6,278 bases of DNA from a bacterium (GTDB lineage: Bacteria > JAMCPX01). The notes below the pieces were generated by a model. That model did not search any database. It worked only from the letters and a program-made list of their open reading frames with translations, and was not told the DNA's origin. Position numbers and translations under genes: made by a program. Shown here piece after piece: positions 1 to 5,694 of this stretch. Numbering within the stretch: the first letter of the stretch is position 1; every line of letters begins with the position of its first letter. The stretch spans positions 1 to 6,278 of the forward strand of contig JAKAHI010000087.1 of NCBI GenBank assembly GCA_021815065.1, written 5' to 3'.

Positions 1-1032
1 TTCCCGCCGGAAGAATTTTACGACTCGGCTATAGGAACAACGCCGGAAACCCGGAAACTCGGGATGCTCAGAACCATGGCCGATGCGGCACGGACGGACA
101 AAAGGATAGTAAAGGTCGAACGGCCGTCTTACGAAGAGAGCATCAACTCTCTCTTCATCTTCAACTCCTGCGGTGTGTCGAAAGAATCCAGGACAACACG
201 GTTCGGTATCAGCATCTCGGTGCTGGCCCGTGAAAGCAGCGAATCCCAGATGAGCTGGGATTTTCAGGGAACAAACGCATTCTCCCGTCTGGAACCGGAC
301 CGCGTCGCGCAAAGTTGCGCGCAGCAGGCGCTTCGGACCCTGGGAGGCATTCAGCTTGTGACGGGGTTTTATGATACCCTGCTGACACAGCTGGTAGCTT
401 CGCAGTTTTTGAGCGTACTCGCCGGCTCATTTAAAGCGGACGCAGTTTACAAGAGGACATCGATGCTCGCGGACAAGCTGCATCAGCAGGTTTTCCCCGG
501 GCATCTGAGCGTGTACGATGATCCCGGATTAAGCGACGGCTCCGGCTCCGTGCCCTTTGATGCGGAAGGGACCCCCGCCTTTAAAAAGGCGCTCGTAGAC
601 AAGGGTGTGATATCTTCGTTCCTCTACGACCGGCACTATGCAACACTTATGAAAGCTGAAACAACGGGTAACGCCGTACGGCATTCGCTGACGCAGCCGC
701 CTTCAATCGGCATTACGAATTTTGTATTGGAATCGCAGCAATCGACCGCACAGGATTTACGGCAGGCGTTGTCCGACGGGCCTGTTATAACAGAGCTTAT
801 GGGACTGCATACCGTCAACCCGGTCACCGGCGAGTTCTCTCTCGGGGCACGGGGGTATATGATAAAATCAGGCAAGTTTTCGTCTCCCTGTAAAGGCATA
901 ACCGTATCCGGGAACCTTTTCGATCTTTTCAATAATATTCACCTTGCCGGCCGGGATCAGATTCTGTATGGCAATATGCTTACCCCGTCGCTTATCATCA
1001 AAGCCCTGAAAATATCGGGGACAGCCGTATGA
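1..1032 (+). CDS. pmbA: PmbA/TldE-family protein (TldD/PmbA metalloprotease-like), 5' end missing
   Basis: The reading frame is open from the first base, so the gene enters from outside the window. 343 residues are visible; family members are about 430-450 aa, so roughly 100 N-terminal residues are missing. The ATG at 64 is probably internal, because PmbA-like sequence continues upstream of it. Recognisable family segments are KVERPSYEES, the MLADKLHQQVFPG stretch, SVPFDAEGTPAFKKAL, SFLYDRHYATLM, the TTGNAVR turn, and near the end FSLGARGYMIKSGKF with ITVSGNLFDLFNNI. No HExxxH zinc motif is visible, as expected for the PmbA/TldE partner rather than TldD. In E. coli, TldD and PmbA form a cytoplasmic heterodimeric protease that trims unfolded peptides such as microcin B17 precursor and CcdA; the catalytic zinc site is in TldD. 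No tldD is in the window. The stop overlaps the start of the next gene (ATGA). The family call is firm; the substrate is unknown. Confidence 0.9.
   Translation, partial: FPPEEFYDSAIGTTPETRKLGMLRTMADAARTDKRIVKVERPSYEESINSLFIFNSCGVSKESRTTRFGISISVLARESSESQMSWDFQGTNAFSRLEPDRVAQSCAQQALRTLGGIQLVTGFYDTLLTQLVASQFLSVLAGSFKADAVYKRTSMLADKLHQQVFPGHLSVYDDPGLSDGSGSVPFDAEGTPAFKKALVDKGVISSFLYDRHYATLMKAETTGNAVRHSLTQPPSIGITNFVLESQQSTAQDLRQALSDGPVITELMGLHTVNPVTGEFSLGARGYMIKSGKFSSPCKGITVSGNLFDLFNNIHLAGRDQILYGNMLTPSLIIKALKISGTAV
1017..1020 (+). promoter_or_regulatory. Possible ribosome binding site of the PP2C phosphatase gene
   Basis: A GGGG run inside the end of the PmbA-like gene lies 8 nt before the ATG at 1029. 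It is a weak Shine-Dalgarno match. Because the ATG overlaps the upstream TGA stop, initiation probably relies mainly on coupling to translation of the upstream gene. Confidence 0.4.
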
Positions 1033-1742
1033 AACTTGCTTCTTTCGGAAAAACACATGTGGGTATGAAACGGTCTCACAACGAGGATGCATTTTACCGC
1101 AACGATGAAATCGGTTTGTATATAGTCGCAGACGGCATGGGCGGCCACAAGGCCGGAGAAATAGCAAGTAACATGGCTGTCGACAGCATAAAAAACTATA
1201 TACTGAATCAGAAAAAGGCTGCGGAACAATCCATTGTCGATGCCATCTACGTCGCCAACAACCTTATTTTCAAATCCGCAGCTGCAAATGCGCACTACAA
1301 CGGTATGGGAACCACGATCGTCTCCATGGCATTCAATAGCACCGGCGCTATGCTTTGTCATGTCGGCGATTCCAGGGCATATATACTTGCCCGGGGAAAA
1401 CTGGAAAGGCTCACGGAAGACCATACCTATGTAAATGAACAGTTTAAAACGGGATTGATCACCGAAGAACAGATGGAAACACATTCGATGCGCAATGTCC
1501 TGACAAGGTCTCTGGGCTTTTCCGAACAGATCAAGATTGCATCCCAGAAACTGAACATCCATGCAGGAGACAGGTACCTGCTGTGCTCGGACGGGCTGAG
1601 TCACATGGTTGCCGACCATGTGATTGCGGAGCTCGGGAGTATACCGGATGCCGTCCATGCGGTTTCTACGTTGATCGAGGTCGCCAATACAAACGGCGGC
1701 GACGACAATATTACCGTGATCATTATCGATGTGACGGAGTAA
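1029..1742 (+). CDS. PP2C-family (PPM) serine/threonine protein phosphatase, Stp1/PrpC-like
   Basis: This 237-residue protein is a complete single-domain bacterial PP2C phosphatase, which removes phosphate from Ser/Thr residues using two Mn2+/Mg2+ ions. The PPM motifs appear in order: RSHNEDAF at residues 15-22 with metal-site Asp20, VADGMGGH at 33-40 with metal-site Asp35, GMGTT at 92-96, HVGDSRAYIL at 111-120, LTEDHTYV at 128-135, NVLTRSLG at 156-163, LLCSDGL at 184-190 with Asp188, and GGDDNITV at 223-230 with Asp226. All metal-binding Asp residues are present and the length is usual for the Stp1/PrpC type, so it should be active. There is no signal peptide, membrane segment or sensor domain, so it is probably cytosolic. 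The gene overlaps the PmbA-like stop by 4 bp and ends 7 bp before pyruvate kinase, indicating an operon. No Hanks-type kinase is in the window, so the opposing kinase and the substrates are unknown. Confidence 0.95.
   Translation: MKLASFGKTHVGMKRSHNEDAFYRNDEIGLYIVADGMGGHKAGEIASNMAVDSIKNYILNQKKAAEQSIVDAIYVANNLIFKSAAANAHYNGMGTTIVSMAFNSTGAMLCHVGDSRAYILARGKLERLTEDHTYVNEQFKTGLITEEQMETHSMRNVLTRSLGFSEQIKIASQKLNIHAGDRYLLCSDGLSHMVADHVIAELGSIPDAVHAVSTLIEVANTNGGDDNITVIIIDVTE
1736..1739 (+). promoter_or_regulatory. Ribosome binding site of pyk, supporting the GTG start
   Basis: GGAG lies in the last codons of the phosphatase gene, 10 nt before the GTG at 1750. An in-frame TGA at 1732-1734 prevents the pyk frame from extending further upstream, so the start must be this GTG or the GTG two codons later at 1756. 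Confidence 0.6.
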
Positions 1743-1749
1743 AGCGCCC

Positions 1750-3195
1750 GTGAAGGTGATACATCCGCCTGCACACAAAACAAAGATTGTTTGCACGATC
1801 GGCCCGTCATCTGACTCACCCGGGATTTTAAAAAGGCTTATCAAGGCGGGAATGAACGTTGCAAGGCTCAATTTGTCGCACGGTTCCGTCGCAGAGCACA
1901 TAAAAACCCTCACCCTTATCAGGGCCGAGGCTGCGCGCCAGAACAAAACCGTCAGCATTATGGTCGACCTCCCGGGGCCGAAGATGCGGATCGGCATCAT
2001 TAAGAATGCACCGCTGGTTTTAAAAAAGAACGATAGGGTGTCCCTGGTTACCGGGCCGTCATCCGGCGATGCAACAAACATACCCGTCGAGTATAAGGAG
2101 CTGGCTTCGCTTGTTTCCCGGAACAGCGTCATTTATTTGAATGACGGATTCATACAATTGAAGGTCCTGAGCGTACAACCCCGTAAGATTGCTTGCCGTG
2201 TTATGACAGGGGGAAGCTTATTGTCCCATAAAGGGTTGAATATCCCCCGCGTAAGATCGAATGCCTCCGCCATCACAGCCCGTGATTTGATCATCGCCGG
2301 AAAATTCCTGGAATACGGGGCCGATATCTTCAGCGTTTCTTTTGTCGAGGACGAAAACGATATAAAAAAGATCAAACAATTCGTCCGGGGCAAAGGAAAG
2401 GACCCGGTGATCATAGCAAAGATCGAACGGGGTGAGGCGGTACGTCACATTGACCGCATACTGGATGCTGCTGACGGAATCATGGTGGCACGCGGAGACC
2501 TTGGTGTCGAGATACCCATCGAACAGGTGCCGGTTGTACAGAAGATGCTGATACAAAAGGCCAATCGGAAGAACAAGATCGTTATTACGGCAACCCAGAT
2601 GCTGCTTTCCATGACGGAACATGTCAGGCCTACGCGGGCAGAGGTGACGGACGTTGCAAACGCCATACTCGACGGTACGGATGCGGTCATGCTCTCCGAA
2701 GAAACGGCGATGGGAGGGTACCCTGTCGAATCCGTTGAGATGATGGCGAAGATCGCCGTCATCACGGAGGCGAAAAGGTACGAGTTCTCCTGTTCACCCG
2801 GTACGCCGTTTCACGGCAGACCCGAAGAAAAGAAGAACGAAGACATCAATGATGTCGTAGCGCATAATGTCAAGCATACCATAGATGCCATGGACATAAA
2901 ATTTGTCATAACGAATTCCGGAACAGGGAGGGCGTCCTACAGTATATCAAGGTTGAAGCCCGGCTGCTGGATACTGGCCGTTGCTTTCAACAAGAAGATG
3001 CTTCACCTCCTGAACCTGTCCTACGGCATATATCCGCTGTTCAGAACACAAACAGACCGGGATGCATACGGAGACATACTCCGAAAGCTTTCCATGGACA
3101 AACGGATAAAACGCGGGGATAGAATACTGGTCATTGAGGAATCGGTTGCAAAAAAAAGGGCTTATTCCAGCGATATGGACATCATCACCGTATAG
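1750..3195 (+). CDS. pyk: Pyruvate kinase, Lys117 (K+-independent) type
   Basis: The 481-residue protein catalyses the last step of glycolysis, phosphoenolpyruvate plus ADP to pyruvate plus ATP. The A domain begins with KTKIVCTIGPSS (10-21) and GMNVARLNLSHGS (34-46, with substrate-site Arg39 and Asn41). DLPGPKMRIG (73-82) leads into the B domain, about residues 83-166, which ends with KGLNIP. The barrel resumes with AKIERGEA (catalytic Lys224, metal ligand Glu226), VARGDLGVEIP (Asp250 region), TATQML (280-285) and RPTRAEVTDVANAI. The C-terminal domain, about 345-481, contains NSGTGRASYSISRLKP. Length and domain order are normal. Lys78 occupies the place of rabbit muscle Glu117, which marks enzymes that do not need K+. 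The start is GTG, set by a GGAG site and an in-frame stop upstream. The gene is 7 bp downstream of the phosphatase, and its last 11 bp overlap the end of the opposing hydrolase gene. Allosteric effectors cannot be read from the sequence. Confidence 0.97.
   Translation: MKVIHPPAHKTKIVCTIGPSSDSPGILKRLIKAGMNVARLNLSHGSVAEHIKTLTLIRAEAARQNKTVSIMVDLPGPKMRIGIIKNAPLVLKKNDRVSLVTGPSSGDATNIPVEYKELASLVSRNSVIYLNDGFIQLKVLSVQPRKIACRVMTGGSLLSHKGLNIPRVRSNASAITARDLIIAGKFLEYGADIFSVSFVEDENDIKKIKQFVRGKGKDPVIIAKIERGEAVRHIDRILDAADGIMVARGDLGVEIPIEQVPVVQKMLIQKANRKNKIVITATQMLLSMTEHVRPTRAEVTDVANAILDGTDAVMLSEETAMGGYPVESVEMMAKIAVITEAKRYEFSCSPGTPFHGRPEEKKNEDINDVVAHNVKHTIDAMDIKFVITNSGTGRASYSISRLKPGCWILAVAFNKKMLHLLNLSYGIYPLFRTQTDRDAYGDILRKLSMDKRIKRGDRILVIEESVAKKRAYSSDMDIITV
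3185..3195. other. Tail-to-tail overlap of pyk and the hydrolase gene
   Basis: The TAG stop of pyk (3193-3195, plus strand) lies inside the last codons of the hydrolase gene, and the hydrolase TGA stop (3187-3185, minus strand) lies inside the last codons of pyk. The two convergent operons share 11 bp, and I see no GC-rich stem followed by a T run in or near this junction. Confidence 0.9.
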
Positions 3196-3955
3196 ATGCT
3201 GCAAACTTTTCTATGGCCGAATTCACCTCGTCCGGCTTCTCCATCATCACCATGTGTCCGGCATCGCCGATGATTACAAGCTGTGATGCTTCGATCTTCT
3301 GGTTCAGGAACTGGGCATATTTCAAAGGGGTCATCATGTCCCTGTCACCGGCTATGATCATTGTCTTTGTTTTTATGGCCGCGAGCGTATCCATGATATC
3401 GAACCGGTTGCACGCGGTAAAGTCGTTGTGTGCGGCCTGAGCAGCACAATGTGCAAGTATTTCCCGGAACAAAGACCGGGTTTTCACGTCCGTCGACGGT
3501 GACATGGAAAAAGATGATGCAAGTTCAACGTATTGGCCGTAGTCCGTTTGAATGGCGGAAAACACCTGCGGCATGACGCGAAGCCGTGCGCCTGTAGCAA
3601 CAAGCACCAGCCCTGCAAGCAGTTCGGGGCGCAGGAGGGCGATCCGCTGTGCTATCGCACCGCCCATGGAATGTCCGACAAGGACACATTTTCCGAGGCC
3701 GAGTTTATCCGCAAGCTTTACGACGACGTCCGCGTAGGCATCGATGGTATCCGGGCTTTTGCCCGATGAATCCCCGTGTCCCGGCAGGTCCGGTGCAACC
3801 ACCTTTGCACGGTCCCTGAAGTACAGCCATTGTGCCTGCCATACCTCGCGGGTAGACCCGGCACCGTGGAGGAAAACGAGCGGCACCTGCTGTGCTGAAT
3901 CAGATACAAGGCATGCAATCTCCTGCCCGTCTACTATGATCTTTTCCGCAGCCAT
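3185..3955 (-). CDS. Alpha/beta-hydrolase fold protein, substrate unknown
   Basis: A 256-residue protein with the complete catalytic machinery of an alpha/beta-fold hydrolase. VFLHGAGS at residues 27-34 is the HG oxyanion motif, APDLPGHGDS at 54-63 follows the third core strand, and VGHSMGG at 93-99 is the nucleophile elbow with Ser96. GDRDMMTP at 203-210 supplies Asp206, and DAGHMVMMEKP at 231-241 supplies His234. The region around 130-190 forms the usual helical cap that sets specificity. There is no signal peptide, so the protein is probably cytosolic. The layout resembles small esterases and C-C hydrolases of the BioH, MhpC and enol-lactonase groups, but nothing selects one substrate. The ATG at 3955 lies 8 bp after the ychF stop; the frame can be read further upstream inside ychF, but similarity starts only here. 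The gene ends inside the pyruvate kinase C-terminus on the opposite strand. The fold is certain; the biological role is not known. Confidence 0.92.
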   Translation of the reverse strand: MAAEKIIVDGQEIACLVSDSAQQVPLVFLHGAGSTREVWQAQWLYFRDRAKVVAPDLPGHGDSSGKSPDTIDAYADVVVKLADKLGLGKCVLVGHSMGGAIAQRIALLRPELLAGLVLVATGARLRVMPQVFSAIQTDYGQYVELASSFSMSPSTDVKTRSLFREILAHCAAQAAHNDFTACNRFDIMDTLAAIKTKTMIIAGDRDMMTPLKYAQFLNQKIEASQLVIIGDAGHMVMMEKPDEVNSAIEKFAASIR

Positions 3956-3963
3956 TCGTTTGC

Positions 3964-5091
3964 TTATCTTCCCGAAACGTTGAATCTGAAGTGGACAATG
4001 TCGCCTTCCTGCATAACATATTCCTTGCCCTCTATACGGAGGAATCCCTGTTCGCGTGCCGCAGCCTCCGATCCTGCCGTTACGTAGTGCTCGTACGATA
4101 TGACCTCCGCCTTGATAAAACCCTTTTCGAAATCGGAATGTATCCTGCCGGCAGCCTGGGGCGCCTTTGCACCCTTCACAATGGTCCACGCATGCGCTTC
4201 TTTGGGACCCGAGGTGAAAAACGTCATAAGGTTGAGCAGCCGGTAGCCCTTCTCGATCATTTCATCAAGCCCGGACCGTTTGATTCCGAGCTCCTTCAGG
4301 TATTCTATGCGCTCGGCGGCATCGAGCTCCGCGAGCTCTGCCTCCAGTTTCCCGCATATAACGACAACCCCTGCGCCTTCCTCGAGTGCCTCAGCCTGTA
4401 CTTCTTTTACATACGCCTGCTCCTGTGTGCCGGAAGCTGCGGCATCGCCGGACGGATTGAGTTCCGTTACATTTGCTATGTACATGGCAGGTTTCGATGT
4501 CAGAAGATTCAGCTCCCGTAAAAGTGCCTGCTCTTCGGGATTTGTCTGCAGGGTGATGGCCTTCTTTCCGCCGGACAAATGCGCCGAAAGTCTTTTGAAA
4601 AAATCAGCCTCTTCGATGAGCTTCTTATTCCCGCTCTTTGCAGTCTTTGCAGCACGTTCAAGCCTCTTGTCAACGGTGTCCAGATCTGCAAGGAGCAGTT
4701 CCATATTGATAATGCCGATGTCCCGCGCAGGGCCGACATCGCCTTCCACGTGTATGATGTCCTTGTTCACGAAACACCGGACGACGTAAGCTATGGCGTC
4801 GACCTCGCGTATGTGGCTTAAGAATTTATTCCCGAGCCCCTCTCCCTTCGATGCACCCTTGACCAGTCCGGCAATATCCACGAACTTGAGTGTCGTATAT
4901 ATCTTTTTTTCGGATTTATCTATGCCTGCAAGAACGTCTATGCGCTGGTCCGGGACATCCACAATCCCGATGTTCGGCTCTATCGTCGTAAAGGGAAAGT
5001 TCTCGGCAGACACCTTGGAAGATGTCAGTGCATTGAATATGGTTGACTTGCCCACGTTCGGCAATCCTACGATGCCGCAGCTGAATCCCAT
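3964..5091 (-). CDS. ychF: YchF, ribosome-associated Obg-family ATPase with TGS domain
   Basis: This 375-residue protein is the universally conserved YchF/OLA1 P-loop nucleotidase, which prefers ATP and binds ribosomes; it is linked to stress-responsive translation. The N-terminus holds the P-loop GLPNVGKS (9-16), the switch I segment around FPFTTIEPN (32-40) and the G3 motif DIAGLVKGAS (72-81). The G4 position carries NVTE (207-210) instead of the GTP-specific NKxD, the family hallmark of ATP preference. A predicted helical hairpin spans about 135-175. The C-terminal TGS domain (about 290-375) contains GFIKAEVISYEHY and GDIVHFRFNV. The length slightly exceeds E. coli YchF (363 aa), mainly through a short Ala/Ser/Gly/Gln stretch after the G4 motif (about 213-224). 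Residue 35 is Thr where E. coli has the redox-active Cys35. The ATG directly abuts the pth stop, with an AAGG site 8 nt upstream inside pth. The neighbours rplY and pth are its classical partners. Confidence 0.97.
   Translation of the reverse strand: MGFSCGIVGLPNVGKSTIFNALTSSKVSAENFPFTTIEPNIGIVDVPDQRIDVLAGIDKSEKKIYTTLKFVDIAGLVKGASKGEGLGNKFLSHIREVDAIAYVVRCFVNKDIIHVEGDVGPARDIGIINMELLLADLDTVDKRLERAAKTAKSGNKKLIEEADFFKRLSAHLSGGKKAITLQTNPEEQALLRELNLLTSKPAMYIANVTELNPSGDAAASGTQEQAYVKEVQAEALEEGAGVVVICGKLEAELAELDAAERIEYLKELGIKRSGLDEMIEKGYRLLNLMTFFTSGPKEAHAWTIVKGAKAPQAAGRIHSDFEKGFIKAEVISYEHYVTAGSEAAAREQGFLRIEGKEYVMQEGDIVHFRFNVSGR
3968..3973 (-). promoter_or_regulatory. Possible ribosome binding site of the hydrolase gene
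   Basis: On the minus strand GGGAAG spans the last sense codons of ychF and lies 12 nt before the hydrolase ATG at 3955. The spacing is somewhat long, so coupling to termination of ychF 8 bp upstream may contribute. Confidence 0.4.
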
Positions 5092-5688
5092 TTATACCGC
5101 CTTCGCCTTGTTCACGAGTTCCATTGCTTTCTGCCGTTCGCCGTTGATGAACATCATCAGACCGTCAGCGATCGTATCGAAAAGCCCTTCCAGATCCTGC
5201 ATCTCCTGCGCACCGAACTTCGACAACACGTAATCGATGGTGTCGTCCGCACGATCGGGCTTTCCTATGCCAATCCGTATCCTGTAAAAATCCCTGGACC
5301 CCAGTTTTTCGATGATAGACTCTATGCCCTTGTGCCCGGCACTGCTCCTGGAATAATTGAATTTTACCCTGCCCACGGGCAGGTCCATTTCGTCGTGGAC
5401 AACCACGATGTCCTGCGGCGTCAGATGATGTTTTTTCATCGCAGCATGGACCGCGATGCCGCTCAGGTTCATGTAGGTAAGCGGCATGAGGAGAAGGACT
5501 GCCTGTTCCTGCCAGTATCCGGTCAAAGAATCGAATTGTTTTTTCCTGATCTCGCACCCGATCTTCCGGGCAAAGGCGGATAAAAACAAATAACCCGCAT
5601 TATGCCTCGTGGAAAGGTATTTCTTCTCCGGATTTCCCAGACCCGCAACAATAAGTGCGGGTTTGTGTGTTTTCTGTAATCCGAACAA
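5092..5688 (-). CDS. pth: Peptidyl-tRNA hydrolase (bacterial Pth1 type), TTG start
   Basis: Pth cleaves the ester bond of peptidyl-tRNAs that drop off ribosomes, recycling tRNA; it is essential in most bacteria. The 198-residue sequence fits the usual length of about 190-195. Active-site segments are GLGNP (16-20, Asn19), TRHNAG (27-32, catalytic His29), PLTYMNLSG (69-77, Asn74) and VVHDEMDLP (96-104, Asp99 matching E. coli Asp93). The GHNG loop of E. coli (His113-Asn114) reads GHKG here (His119, Lys120), so the substrate-binding Asn is replaced by Lys. FYRIRIGIGKP then follows near 134-144. The start is a TTG at 5688: the same frame meets the rplY TAA three codons upstream, and no ATG or GTG occurs before the GLGNP motif. 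No good Shine-Dalgarno sequence precedes it, so it probably depends on ribosomes finishing rplY. Its TAA is followed directly by the ychF ATG. Confidence 0.96.
   Translation of the reverse strand: MFGLQKTHKPALIVAGLGNPEKKYLSTRHNAGYLFLSAFARKIGCEIRKKQFDSLTGYWQEQAVLLLMPLTYMNLSGIAVHAAMKKHHLTPQDIVVVHDEMDLPVGRVKFNYSRSSAGHKGIESIIEKLGSRDFYRIRIGIGKPDRADDTIDYVLSKFGAQEMQDLEGLFDTIADGLMMFINGERQKAMELVNKAKAV
5100..5103 (-). promoter_or_regulatory. Ribosome binding site of ychF inside pth
   Basis: AAGG (minus strand), within a GAAGGCGG segment of the last pth codons, lies 8 nt before the ychF ATG at 5091. Spacing is good, so ychF can start both by its own site and by coupling to the adjoining pth stop. Confidence 0.55.
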
Positions 5689-5694
5689 CGGCGT

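Noticed and set aside
64..66. ATG at 64 as the true start of the PmbA-like gene.
   Set aside because: The frame is open to base 1 and the product would be about 100 residues short; PmbA-like sequence continues upstream of the ATG.
1..1032. Loss of the HExxxH zinc site in the TldD/PmbA-like protein as evidence of a broken gene.
   Set aside because: PmbA/TldE proteins normally lack this motif; TldD carries it. The missing N-terminal part also cannot be judged.
957..2132. A 391-codon open frame on the minus strand across the phosphatase and pyruvate kinase genes.
   Set aside because: It lies antisense to two genes with full sets of family motifs, shows no recognisable domain, and reads as Cys/His/Phe-scattered sequence typical of a shadow frame.
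3240..3290. CGGC-ATC-GCCG inverted repeat near 3257-3267 as a bidirectional terminator between the two operons.
   Set aside because: The stem is only 4 bp, there is no T run on either side, and it falls within hydrolase codons for the conserved DAGH motif region.
3991..4789. Two plus-strand open frames of 176 and 169 codons opposite ychF.
   Set aside because: Both are antisense to the well-conserved YchF coding sequence; one is a Ser/Ala-rich shadow and neither has a family motif or a plausible ribosome site.
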